NCBI GenBank assembly: GCA_022496805.1
Contig: CM040085.1
Span: forward strand, 13,793,811-13,857,810
DNA: 64,000 nt
DNA from: Pohlia nutans
Lineage: Eukaryota > Streptophyta > Bryopsida > Bryales > Mniaceae
Direction: 5' to 3'
Part shown: positions 45,546 through 56,965 of the stretch, piece after piece
Numbering within the stretch: the stretch's first letter is position 1
Layout of the letters: the number at the start of each line of letters is the position of its first letter
Made by a program: the position numbers and the translations under genes
Notes under the pieces: generated by a model
The model's database searches: none
What the model was told of the DNA's origin: nothing
What the model saw: the letters and a program-made list of their open reading frames with translations, nothing else

Positions 45546-45797
45546 GGGTGAATGCACACTACGGTCACCCAATTTTTTTGTCGCGGCGTTGCACCTGCAA
45601 ATCTTTAAAAATCAATTAAGACAAATATGACAAATGTTTTTAAGAAATTTTAATTTTCTAGAATTCTATGTTTTTGGAAGGTAGGAAATTTTTGGGATTT
45701 TCAAAATCATTGTTATATTTGTCTTAATTGATTTTTAAAGATTTGCAGGTGCAGCGCCGCGACAAAAAAATTAGGTGACCGTAGTGTGCATTCACCC
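45546..45797. mobile_element. 252-bp MITE inside LINE ORF2
   Basis: Arms of ~110 bp are near-perfect inverted repeats. The ends read GGGTGAATGCACACTACGGT on both strands, with CTTG duplicated on both sides (45542-45545, 45798-45801). Removing the element and one CTTG restores a sequence that matches copy 1 at the same place. It holds CAATTAAGACAAATATGAC-type A/T-rich interior and no gene. Confidence 0.85.
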
Positions 45798-45801
45798 CTT
45801 G

Positions 45802-46671
45802 TAGTGCTCCACCTCTACCTTCACTAACACGCCGCACAGCTCAACAAGGAGGATTTTTGCCAAGAAAAATCCCTGGAAAAAATAAAAAGCCGGTTATGGA
45901 ATATACAATTCAATTAAGACAAACATGCAAATCTCAAAAAGACTACCAAGTCTACAGACCAGCTTCTGAGCAGAACTAATGGCTATCTATAAAACACTTA
46001 GACTAATCACTACTAAATACCCAGACGAACCGGCACATATATTTACAAATTGCCTCAACTGCCTATACAATCTAAACACACATATTAAACACCCAACTAT
46101 GCATAACGACCACGCGGATAAAACCATACTGACAGACATGGTAGAAATGCTAAAAACTCGTACTCAACCCACCACATTCCACAAAGTCAAAGCACATATC
46201 AACATTGAAGGCAACAAACAAGCGGATAAACTTGCAAAAATGGGAGCCAGAAAAAACTACTCTGTAGCCACAAAATCATATGAATTTGCACATACCACAC
46301 CATTCTATTTCCAAAAGGATCTATGGCCAGGACCTACAAAACGGCTAGACAAAGGCCCTGTTAGATGTCTCCAAACATATCTAACCAAATACGACCAAGA
46401 AAATAACCTTGAAATAATGGCAACCTAATTTCCCAACATTTGCAAATGGACCATGAACCCAAATATTGATAATGAACTATCCAATGCATTCTGGTCCAAT
46501 CCTACAATCACAGATTCACAAAAAACAAATATTCTGAAACTCCGTACCGGTCAATACATGGGTAATGCAAGAAAACAACTGTTCTTTGGTAGAGAAAGAT
46601 TCCCCTCAATCACATGCTCTATTTGTAACTCTGCAGATGCAGACACCTGGCTACACGTACTTCTAAAATGA
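45802..46671 (+). pseudogene. LINE copy 2 ORF2: RT-deleted junction, RNase H and CCHC
   Basis: After the MITE the frame reads QQGGFLPRK, then jumps at TGGAAAAAA (about 45878) directly to the start of RNase H, so the RT and methyltransferase-like parts are missing. RNase H follows: AELMAIYKTLRLI, HIFTNCLN (Asp to Asn), KVKAHINIEGNKQADKLAK (last Asp kept). A TGA replaces Arg at 45967 and a TAA replaces Gln at 46426. The knuckle ends at TGA 46669 in place of its last Cys. Confidence 0.8.
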
Positions 46672-47280
46672 AATCAGCATCATATACACGCTATTAGAGT
46701 CAAAAGACATAACAAAGCAGTATGGGAACTAAGAAAATTAATCCTCTCATCACAAAAATCTAGATGCTACACCCTCATGAACGCAGGAACATTTAACAAC
46801 AACCCCCAAGAAAACACAGTACCCCCATGGCTACTACCATGTTCATGTGAACAACAAAGATGCCATTGCAACGCTAGATTCAAACCAGATATTCTCTGCG
46901 TAAAAGGACTCCCATACAAAAATGACCCACCATCAAACCCATTAGACAACCTCACAATACAATTTATTGAATTTACATATTGTAATGACAGATTCCCACA
47001 AGAAACAATTGCTAACAAAATTCAGAAATACCAACCACTTATTAATAACATCATCAATTTAGGATGGAAAGTTGATCCACTCATAGTCATCACGGCAGGA
47101 GCCAGAGGTACAACACATACTCCCTCAATAAAACTCCTCGAAACAAAATTTAAACTACCAGAAACCACGATTAAACACACATTTAAAGAAATAAATACCA
47201 TTGCTATACAACATGCTGGATCAATTATTCTACATAAAAGAAAAATAGAAAATAACCAACCATTACCAATAGATTACTGA
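46672..47280 (+). CDS. LINE copy 2 ORF2 tail, PD-(D/E)XK nuclease-like domain
   Basis: The frame is continuous with the RNase H/CCHC frame upstream (same phase across 46671). It encodes PWLLPCSCEQQRCHC, PDILCVKGLPYKNDPP, LTIQFIEFTYCNDRF, KIQKYQPLINNIINLGWKV and PLIVITAGARGTTH to the stop at 47280. The 167 residues after the Met at 46777 are nearly identical to the copy 1 tail, though the two copies differ elsewhere. This suggests functional constraint before inactivation. Confidence 0.55.
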   Translation, partial: NQHHIHAIRVKRHNKAVWELRKLILSSQKSRCYTLMNAGTFNNNPQENTVPPWLLPCSCEQQRCHCNARFKPDILCVKGLPYKNDPPSNPLDNLTIQFIEFTYCNDRFPQETIANKIQKYQPLINNIINLGWKVDPLIVITAGARGTTHTPSIKLLETKFKLPETTIKHTFKEINTIAIQHAGSIILHKRKIENNQPLPIDY

Positions 47281-47394
47281 ATAAAACAAAACTATCAAAA
47301 AAAAAGGAGGGTAATGGTGAAGACCGCTACTTATTTCTTTTGTATTTTTGTATTTTTGTATTTTTGTATTTTTGTATTTTTGTATTTTTTTTCT

Positions 47395-48578
47395 TTTTTT
47401 GGCCTTGTACTGCTATTTATCTAGTAATATAACCACGACGTATTGCTTTTGACTATACATGGTTTTTTGCTCAAATATAGTACTTGCTTTGACTTGCTTT
47501 AATCTAGCGCCACATGGGTGTCAATTAAATGGACCAGCGTTGCTTGGGCTTCTTCCAGCCATGTTACTAATTTACCTAACTAGTTGTGGTCTCTACCCAG
47601 TTAGTTAAAATCATGGTTAAGTTTGCTTTAAAATCCCACCGCTCCCTCCCTACTCAGGTATTAAGATACTTCAACTTGATTAATGGGGTTTTTAATTTCA
47701 ACCTGAACTTAATGGACAGCCGCCTCGGGGTTGGTGCCTTCAAGGCAGTCCTACATGCGGCTGCATGTATTTCACAGCCCTCGCCCTGCCTGCATACCAC
47801 ACTGCCTTTGCTTCCTAGCAGCTCCTGATAGCTCCCACGCAGTTACAGTGATGGTTTTGCTTGCGTTGTAAGCACTTGTGCTCACACGAGTTGGTGATTG
47901 GCGACGGGTGAGGAGAGGGCCGGAGTCACAGTATCACCGGCAACAGGGATTCGGAAAGCAGTTTGGTGGAGCTCGCAGCGTTTTCTCCAGCATGGAGGGT
48001 TCTCCTTTTTCTAGCCAAGTTCATGAAAGTTTGTGTTGGGATGATTCTCTTTGTCTATTTTGTTTTGTTGTATGTTGATTTTGGCTCATGGACTTGTGAC
48101 TGCAATCACACGGTGAAGCTACCTGAAGACACCTTGTATGAGCATTCTAACCCCCGTTTGTGGCGTTGGATTGTATGGGTACAGGTGAGGGTGGCTTCCT
48201 CTTGTTCATTCCTTTTGATTCTACAACAAACTGCACAAGACTTGAGGAAGGATGGTTCTTTCTTTCTCGTTGTTTTTTTAGGAATCTACAGATACAGTTT
48301 GCTTTTGTTCAAAGCTTTTGTCATTTATGTTTAGCGCTTGGTTGCTCAATCACCTGCTGTACTTTGAATCTCATACCCTGTAAAGCTTGTAATGAGCTTT
48401 TTTGTATCTCTTGTTTTGATAAATCTCATACTGCCGCATCCTTGCTTTGGAGTTCGATGCAATGAATTGCACTGTACTTGTTCTATTTTTAGCCAGCTTA
48501 ATACAGTTTTGTCCTAGTAAAAGACATTGAACTAATATGCTCTGCAAGGAGATGTTCCGAAAAAGCGCTTTTTTGTTG
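47395..48578. mobile_element. 1.2-kb insertion in the LINE copy 2 3' UTR
   Basis: Copy 1 reads TTGTATTTTTTGTTTAGCTC without a break. Copy 2 has an expanded TTTTTGTA repeat, then about 1.2 kb of unrelated, less AT-rich sequence, then TTGTTTAGCTC. The left edge is T-rich, so it may be a retrosequence inserted tail-first. It includes an open stretch 48077-48184 (36 codons, WTCDCNHTVKLPEDTLYEH) ending in a good donor CAG|GTGAGG. Its source is not recognised. Confidence 0.5.
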
Positions 48579-48878
48579 TTTAGCTCAAAGTACACACTTG
48601 TCTCAGGTAGATGGGACGGGGCCGGTTGGTTGGTACAAACTTTCCTGCATATGATAAATTCACTAGCAACACCAAGCCACGTATGTCACAACAAACGCTC
48701 AGACGAACTCAACGGGAATCGAACCCGGACCGTACAATTGTAACATAAACGTCCTTCTCCAACCAACCTTGGAACCATGACTTGGCGACCACCAACAAAA
48801 CAAACACCAATTTATACCCGCACTAGTTCTAACTAATGAATTTTACTAGTGTTACTAGTATTTATCTCTGGTCACTAA

Positions 48879-49020
48879 AGTGTCTATTCTCGAAAGAGGT
48901 GAGTAGTCTTGCACCAATGGCCCTTTGTCCGGTGGGCACTGGCTCATTGTCAAGACGAACAGACACTTTATTCACGCCGGCCTCGAAAGAGGACCGGAGT
49001 TCATATCTATCTATCCATCT
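48879..49020 (+). ncRNA. conserved 3'-terminal structured RNA domain of the LINE (copy 2)
   Basis: Same architecture as copy 1. The outer stem is AGTGTCT/AGACACT. The inner hairpin is CTC-GAAA-GAG. The CCAATG hairpin encloses CCC-TTTGTCCGGT-GGG. The terminal hairpin with GAAA loop lies at 48977-48997, followed by a TATC tail. Confidence 0.65.
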
Positions 49021-49034
49021 ATGTTTTGGAAGAT

Positions 49035-50210
49035 GGAATCTACACTACCTATTACCTAGATTTAAATAACACAACCTGACCTACACAATGTCGATGCAAA
49101 ATTTATGATTTTAAGATTGTGTGTACAAATAAAATATACTAGTATTCATGTAATATAATTATGTGTGTTTAAATTATAAATGTTTTTTATGTTAAAATTA
49201 AAATTAAAAATCATCTAAATTATTTAAGTTACTGTTAACCCTTTACTCCTTGAGAAGACATACATTTTTTCTCTATGTTCGAGACATTTCTTATCATCCA
49301 TTTGCATGGTTTTATGAAAATACAAATGATATTTCTAAAACCAGAATCAAGTTAGTTTTTCATTTTTACAATTTGAAACTTGAGTATATGTTTTTCCAAA
49401 TGATGAAAAACCAAAATACTCATATACGCTTACATTTTTACTATATGTATAGTAAATTTTATAATTTAGGATACATCATACATGAAATTTAGTGAACTTA
49501 TTATATCATGATGATTTTTTTAATCGTTTTAGCTTATCATACCAAATTTCAATTCTTAAAAAAAAAAAATTATTCTTAATAAACTTTCAAAGTCAAATTC
49601 TTTTAGATTGATTTGACAAAGATTTATGATGTTTATTTTAAATACAATTGTCCAAATAATTTTAAATCATCGTGATTATCATTTTTGTTTTAAATATTGA
49701 CTTGTGTCTACAATTCTAAACATCTACAATTTTAAAAAATTGTAGAAGTGATATATTATAAAAAATTAAAAATGCCTTATTCAAATGAAGACATGTGCCT
49801 TGATTGTTAGGATTATTTTGAGTCATTTTGGGTCGCTTCGGAGCGATTGTGAATCATTTTGAGTTGGTTTAAGCTCATTTTAATTTATTTTTTTGTTCCA
49901 TGTATCCACATATGAGGGGTCCTGTCACGATTCCTTTATAAATTGAAAAATGGCAAGTTTAACCCTGATCCCTAATTGCCTAAGCGTCCATTCTTTGGAA
50001 GATGTACAAAATCATTGTACTGTACATTTTCTCATCTGTGGTGAAGTTTTTGCAATGTAGTTTTTTCTGTACATGAATTTTCAAGGTAGTTACAATTTTC
50101 ACGTAAGTGAAGTTAAATTAGGAAAAAATTGAAATTGAATTTACTAGATTCTTTCATTCAATGTGAGTTTTCATTTTGACAAAAAGAATCCAATGTTTTG
50201 AGCTATTAAG
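49035..50210. other. intergenic, no gene seen
   Basis: A TTAA-CCCTTTACTCC tip at 49235 resembles a piggyBac-like left end, but no matching right end was found. No coding sequence. Confidence 0.35.
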
Positions 50211-50760
50211 TAACCCTTTAATGTCCCAATTCAACATTGTTTTCAAAAATTCATTATATAATGTTTGATGGAAAATAAAAATGGAGTTGATTTACAAAGC
50301 AAAGTTGTAAATGTCAATGTGAAGATCACATCTATAAGGTTGGATTCATCATATTTTTTGTTGAAATTTTAAAATTAATTTTGCAAGGTTTTCTCTTGAA
50401 ATTCAATTAAAAATCCAAAATTAACATAAAAATTTAAAAATATATATACTAATGAAATTGGATTAACATGCACTACAAGATGGTATGGTTTTCATTATTT
50501 GATTCTACTTATTTTGGAAAAATCATGTTTAAAGTCTCACTTTTTGAACTAAGAATGAAACTTGACATAAACCAATTTTCTTGGTTTTCAAAAAATCATA
50601 ATATCTTATTTTGAAGATCCGTACCATACAAATGATAGTCAACTAGCACAAGAACCAAGAAAAGTTTGGATGGATAAAAACTGTCCATGTATGTAGTCAG
50701 GAGAATTGTTTGAATCTATTCATTGTCCACTGTGTGGACGCAGGAGTGTCAAAGGGTTAA
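50211..50760. mobile_element. TTAA element, family D copy
   Basis: It starts TAACCCTTTAATGTCCC (one T of the left TTAA lost) and ends GTGTCAAAGGG-TTAA. The interior is about the same as 13188-13718, including AAATGTCAATGTGAAGATC and a paired GTCCACTGTGTGGAC near the right end. Non-autonomous. Confidence 0.65.
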
Positions 50761-52270
50761 ATGCGCACTAAATCCATTCTTTGAGGTTGATATACAAATA
50801 AACGTTATAGATGATGACTTTTTCATGACATCCATATGGTTGGATTAAGTAATATTGTTGAAATGCGTTTAAATTTGATTTTAAAATAGATTATTGTCAA
50901 GATTATTTATATGAAAAATACAAAATACTCGTTATCTTATGAATCTCGGAATGATTGGCCAAAAGCGCATAATGAACAACATTGAAATTATCTTTTGTAT
51001 AATGTGCAAAATTTCAATGTATAAAATTATCTTTTGATTGCTTACAAAGAGATCTCAAGACACCTCTATTGAACCATAATAAAACTTATGTGAATAACTT
51101 CACCCATTATTGAAGCATAATGACTTGAACTAATTGTAATGAATTACAAGATGAGAGTACTAAAATTGTAATTTTAGTGAATTTTCAAAGGTCAATCTTG
51201 TAAATTCATTTGAAAAATATTTAGGCATTTTATATCACATTCAACCATATAAATGTCTTCTAATAAGGTTGTCTTACATATGCTTTTCAGAGTTGAAGCT
51301 CAGAAAGAATAAGGAGCCTCATTTTATAATCCTTAAGCGTTCATACTACATTTACCTAGTCAAACCTCATCAATTTCTCAAGTTTTGAAATGTATTATAT
51401 TTTTTGGTATTTTCTCCTATAATTTATTCTTAAACCACTTTACTCTAATTTTTCATAATTATTTAAATGAAAATGAATTTTATGGGATTTTTCAAAAAAA
51501 AACTCTTGTAATAGCCATAGTAATTACAAAATGCCTAAAATAGTATGATTTTTTTAAAGAAAAGTGTAAATAATACTGATGAACAACAAGGTGTAGGTGG
51601 CATGCTTCTCAAGCTTACATAAAAAGAAATTCGATTGAATTTTTTTCTGCAGTGTATGTTGGAATTTTAGGGCTTTGAGCTTTAAAGTGTTGTAAAAAAA
51701 TCAATTTTAATAATTTTGAAGCACCATAAATTGGACTAGAAAGTGGAAGATAGCTCTTACACTTTCTTAGTTGGGACTATTTTCATTTGAAATTAGGAAC
51801 TAGGTGAAAATCATGAAAAACAATCAAACATGGCCCCACAAGCTCCTTGTGTGCTTAAGGAATAATACACTTAGATATTGCCCAAAACCTATAGGCATTT
51901 AAAGGTTAATAGAATATGGAAATATACAAAATATTTGTTTTTAATATTTAACTATACGTGCAACTTCATCACAAAATTTGAATCAAAATCACTATATGTT
52001 GTAAGTGCACAAATGCGCTATGTAAACTCATTTGTACTACAATATTGTCTTTTGAAAATAACTATCAATGTGGCCATCCATAAATACTATGGCACACAGT
52101 GTATAATTAGTTTAATATAAAAAGGATATAGCAAAGGTCCCATACTCCCACACTAATAGAAATTTAACTACTAAACCTCATCACTTAAATTGTGATGCTT
52201 TGGTGTTACACATTATATTATAAAAAACCACAATAATTTTAATTTATTTTAAAAAATTGTTTGATCAACA
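50761..52270. other. intergenic, no gene seen
   Basis: AT-rich with no supported feature. Confidence 0.4.
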
Positions 52271-52790
52271 CTAATAAACACCCAATTCCCTATTTTTGCA
52301 CTTGGCCATATAATCATGCACTTGGCTTCCGGGCGCACTAAAAATTGAAACCGGTAGAAATTGCATGAAAATTTTGGCCAATTTTCTTCTTCTACAGATT
52401 TCAGATTTGGTTGCAAAAAGGATAATTTGGAAATTGTTGAGTCATTTTTTTCTTGAAAAGTCATTACTTGTGCTTTGAATATTAATAATTGAATTCTATA
52501 CGCAACAAAATTCTCTTTGAAATTGATCTTGACACATAGTATATTAGAAAAATACAAGAGGTTAGAGTTCTCAAACAAGAGGCTAAGTACACATTTTACA
52601 AAACCATATAAACATATTGTAAGCAATTAGAAGGAGGCCACAAATAGACGATCGTGTTTTAAATATACATTTTAGTATATAAAAACACTTTACTTGTTTA
52701 CAGTTTATAAGAATAGTACAAACTTTTAAATCAAAACCTTGACAACTAAAGTAGAAAACCACATACTATATAGTAATGTACTCATGTACT

Positions 52791-53020
52791 CTAGTAAGCA
52801 TCTAGCAACCTCTTGTCATCCATGCCTTCAATCTGCATTGCAACATATTCAAGTATGTACGACTTCGCTTCATTTGGAATAGTGATTTGCTTCATCCGCA
52901 CGTAATCATATAGCGCCACTGTTGCATTTGTTGCTTCCTCCCTCCAAATAGCAACTCCACCATGCCATTTCTTTACAATGTTATCAAAATAGATTGTCCA
53001 CCTCTTCGAACAAGCTCGTC
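52791..53020 (-). pseudogene. coding-looking fragment, unrecognised
   Basis: On the minus strand an open frame of ~76 codons ends at TAG 52791. It reads CSKRWTIYFDNIVKKWHGGV, then EEATNATVALYDYVRMKQIT and YILEYVAMQIEGMDDKRLL. Composition looks like genuine protein, but there is no Met at the open end and an upstream stop, so it is an exon or fragment. The family is not recognised. It may be a transposase remnant, given the flanking inverted repeats. Confidence 0.4.
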
Positions 53021-53345
53021 AGAACAACGAGTTGAGCGATTCACTCCCCTATACAGAATCCATGAAATTCCACATGAACAACATCGTTGTAAATTTCAAC
53101 AGGGCTTCCAAATGCACTAAGAAAAGGGAAAAAAGAATGTGTAACCATGCACACTCAACCACCTGCACAAAAAATAAAACAAAAAAATCATTAAACAATT
53201 ATCTATCTGTTTATTTATAAATAAATAAATAAATAATATAAATAATATATATATATATATATACTTTTGTGGGTCGCTAATGATACATAGCCACCCCTTT
53301 GATTTCTTCCATTCGTAAAGAAAACGTGCGTATGTTCCTCCTACC

Positions 53346-54029
53346 CTCTCATAGCCGCCTCAAGAGTATACAAGGCCGCCATAGGAGAATGGGAGAACAT
53401 ATAGATGTTCTCTTCAGGAGTCGCTTGAGGTGAGAACAAAAAGGGTCCGCAAGCGCGGACCTTATATCTCCGAAAATTCGTAATAAATAAATAAATAATA
53501 ATAATAATTAAAAAATTGGTCTTGGCGGAGGGTAAGCGGCAACTCACCCTCTTTCCACTGTCCTCCAACCCTCATGAGAACAAAAATAAGTTCTCTCATA
53601 CCCTCCCATAGCCGCCTTACGAGTAAATAAGGCAGCCATGGGAGCATAAGAGAACCTATTTGTGTTCTTTTGAAGAGAAAATAGAATGGGGTCCGCGCAC
53701 GGACCCTCAGCCCTGAAATCCCGGAAATTTTGGAAATCCCCGCAAAAAAGGAAAAAAAATAAAATAATTAATTAATTAATTTTTTTGGGTGTGGTCAAGG
53801 GGCTGAGGGTATGTGGTAGCACACCCTTTGTCCCACAGCCCTCATGAGAACAAAAATGTGTTCTCTCACCCTCTCATAGCTGCCTTAAGAGTATATAAGG
53901 CGGCCATAGGAGTATGGGAGAACATCTTTGTGTTCTCCCATGGAGAAAATAGAATGGGGTCCGCGCGCGCGGACCTTTAGCCCCAAAATCCCGGAAATTT
54001 CGGAAATCCCAAAAATCCCGGAAAAAAGG

Positions 54030-54064
<35 letters not shown>

Positions 54065-54110
54065 CTTGGACGTGGTCGAGGGGCTGAGGGTATGCGGCAT
54101 TCGAATGTTG
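53346..54110. repeat. ~260-bp tandem repeats with paired hairpins, three units
   Basis: CATAGCCGCC-type words start at 53350, 53607 and 53875 (periods 257 and 268). Each unit has an imperfect hairpin around GCCGCCTT, a GGGAGAACAT / GTTCTC block, and a GGTCCG...CGGACC hairpin (53443-53461, 53690-53705, 53958-53975) whose stem is kept while the loop differs. A (TTA)n microsatellite (about 54030-54064) follows. Confidence 0.75.
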
Positions 54111-54499
54111 TTTTGAAGGATGGAAGAAGGAGAAAAACGCAGCCTTAAGTACTTTTTGGCACACAGAAAAATAAGTAAGAAAACGGAAAATGAGAAAAAA
54201 AAAAAAATTCCTTCTTCCATACACTCTAGCAACGGTGTTATAATGTCATAATCTATTCATAATTTGTATTAGTTTTAAAATAGTCAATCTTGCAATTTTA
54301 AAAATAAAGGAAATTCAAATTTTTGTTATGAAATCTTTGAAATATTAGTCTTTTATTGCAGTATACTACAAGTTTCAACAAAGAAAGAAATCGATGTTTT
54401 TTTGTCAAATTCTTTTTGAGATTTTTTTTCTTTTGCACAATTAGGTCCGGAAATGATTGCGCTTGGCCAGGTGCAAAAATAGGGAATTGGATGTTAAAA

Positions 54500-55870
54500 G
54501 TGAATGCTTGTATTCACGTATTAAATTTTTAAATTTTAATTAACTTTATAAAGGAATATTTAATTTTAATTAACTTTATAAAGGCTAGATTAAAACACCA
54601 TAATAGAATTTTGACCTAAAGTCATAGTTTAAAATGTTTAGGACTCGGGGAGGGCACTCAATGTATTCAATGTAAACCACACACGTTAAGATCTTTGATC
54701 CCTATATTACATTGTAAAAATCAATCAAAAAACTTGAAAAAAATTATAGGATGTTTTTATATGTTGAAAGTATATATTGTGAATTTTTGTGATTTTTTTG
54801 ATTCTATATAATTACTTACAAATTTTTGAAAAAAATAAATACACTATGCAACTAATATTTTTTTGGACCCCCTATATTGTATCGTAAAAAATATTTTTTT
54901 AAATATTTTTAATTTGCCAAGAAATGAAGTTTCTCATATAGTTTATGTATACCACAGTTGGATGCTATAGTCATCCAAATGCATTCTTGATAAATGTTTA
55001 AAGTGAAAAACAACCATTTTAGTTCAATCTTCAATTGTGTTTTTAAAGGTGATGTTGACTTTAATTGAATCAAGAGTTTTTTTCAAATTAAAAATATAAT
55101 TCTTATTTGACAACATTCTAAAATTTGGAGTTAAATCAAACTTTATTAAAAAGTAAACAGGAAGTTGTAAAATCACTTTAAGGCACGTGGTTTACATTGA
55201 CTACATTGAGTGCCCTCCCCAAGGTTTAGGGTGTGAAAAATACAATTACTTCTTGAAGATTTTTATCAATATTCCTTATTACCACTTGCAATTTGAAAAA
55301 AGAATATCAAATTAATTGAAATTTTTGTGTTATATTCACAAATCAATTTTCATTTTTATTACATAATATGTAACAATTATATTATTCCACAAAACCATTT
55401 GAAATTTCTCACTCTCATAATTTATGTTTCCAGTAGTAAAAATATAAAATTAAAAATAAGTATACTTTACAAATCCAGATTGCACTTGAAAACGATATAA
55501 TTAACCGTGTAGCTAGCTAGAGAGGCACTCCAATTCTTCAAGGGCAAAAAAGTATACACTCTTTGATCCGTTTTACTCTTTTAGTTACCTATTTAGTATT
55601 TGCCTTACAAGTGCAAAAAGAAAACGGTCAAAATCCAATATCTACAAGAGGGCAGATAATAAAAACTTGAAAATTATTGTCTTCACATATTATTTTTAGT
55701 GTATATGTATTCACACATTTTTAATGTAACTGTCTAAATCACGCTAAATTACTAAATTTACTATGGAATATAAAATTAACTTAATTCACTAAATTTCACA
55801 GTAAATTTATTGAATTACTATAAAATGTCATATGAGCCAAACTAAAAGTAAAATGAGTGTGATGTAGTTA
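54500..55870. other. intergenic, no gene seen
   Basis: AT-rich. A sentence-like repeat about GAGGGCACTCAATGTA (54652) recurs inverted near 55205, which may be the ends of a further unclassified element. Confidence 0.35.
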
Positions 55871-56070
55871 GAGCATGTTCACCAATGAGGCTAGTATCTT
55901 TATTTCCAAACCTGATATACTAATCCAAACCTAAATTTATACAAGAAGAGTCTTGTTGGTATCCACAAGAAACATACCACCCTTGAACACTCTTGTTGGC
56001 AAAAAGTCTTTCCAAATCATATGGAGACCTCGATTTTTAGCAAGAAAGTTGAGGACTGGTGGGAATGCTC
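55871..56070. mobile_element. Tourist-like MITE
   Basis: The termini are GAGCATGTTCACCAATG and, inverted, GAGCATTCCCACCAGTCC. The flanks are TTA and TTT, a mutated TWA duplication. It is 200 bp and resembles the element at 14247. Confidence 0.45.
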
Positions 56071-56965
56071 TTTCTAGAAGTGCATGTAATCTACACCGCA
56101 GTCACTTTAACATAGAGTAATTGAGATAACTCGTAGTAATTGTGATAATGTAGGTATAGCATGGCCTATACTATTTTTTCCAAATTACTATGAATTTACC
56201 ATGATAAATCTGAGTAAAATATTTTAGCAATACTATTTTTAGATGTTTGAAAAATAAAATATTATAATTTAAATAAAATAATAATATTTTATTATGATAT
56301 CCTTGAAATAATTTGGATAGTTCATAACAAAATTAGTCCGAGAATTTGTAATAAAACTCGAACTAATTGTGGCTCTCAGATTAAAAATGATAATAGAGTT
56401 TTCCGCAAATTCAATGCCACTTACGGCCTTAGTTTTATTGAAATTTTGGGAAACATAAATTGAGTGAGGTTCATTAATTAGCAAAAAATAAAGCATGCAC
56501 CGGATGAGCCGGTGGTGGAGACAAAAGTATTGATTTGGATTTGGCAGAAGCGTAAAGCTAATTTGGGGACATCATAGGCGAAGTTAAAGCTTGGGGCTCC
56601 CTGAAATAACTAAAAATGGTTGGATCAAGAAAACTAAGAGTCTAGAGTTTTTGGGCACCGTTTTTGGAGCCCTGAAACTTCACACCTCAAGTTTTTAAAA
56701 AGCACTTGACATGTCTACTTTTATTGGGTTCTCAACCATAGTTTTCACAAACTTTAGTCCAATCACCCCTCTTTTACAGACTTTGCGGATAACTCTAATG
56801 GGTGTACTGATTACTTTAGACTGACGTGGTCCATTCAAAATCTGATCGTGTGAAATCTCTTTTTTTTTTTTGGCACAATTTGAGAGAATCAATTGCAAGA
56901 AATAATGTACAGAGCCAGGCAACAGAACCGAAGCCGGCGGGAGAGTGGTAACCAACTAAAACTAA

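Larger units (their letters stand above)
33604..49020 (+). mobile_element. large LINE, copy 2, with nested insertions and a deletion
   Basis: The 3' end (48594-49020) matches copy 1 and ends in a TATC-type tail. TATGTTTTGGAA-GAT follows (from 49020), and TATGTTTTGGAAAGAT sits at 33588-33603, a target duplication differing by one A. The element therefore starts near 33604, and a CACTA element sits 59 bp inside it. Inner sequence matches copy 1 from about 37400 (5' region), 40747-43169 (ORF1) and 43850-47280 (ORF2). It lacks RT through a 3.1-kb deletion and carries insertions at 41067-41889, 45546-45797 and about 47395-48578. Many stops are present, so it is dead. Confidence 0.8.
52275..54500. 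mobile_element. possible ~2.2-kb element bounded by inverted repeats
   Basis: CCAATTCCCTATTTTTGCAC with its neighbourhood (about 52275-52340) recurs in inverted orientation near 54445-54495. Between the two lie a coding-looking fragment (52791-53020) and a three-unit ~260-bp array (53346-54110). The inverted repeats suggest a transposon. No target duplication was found. Confidence 0.4.

Noticed and set aside
53346..54110. CRISPR-like array
   Set aside because: Units are ~260 bp, diverged and without spacers; the genome is a plant.
53928..54224. Frames with poly-Ile or poly-Asn
   Set aside because: They are translations of the (TTA)n microsatellite.
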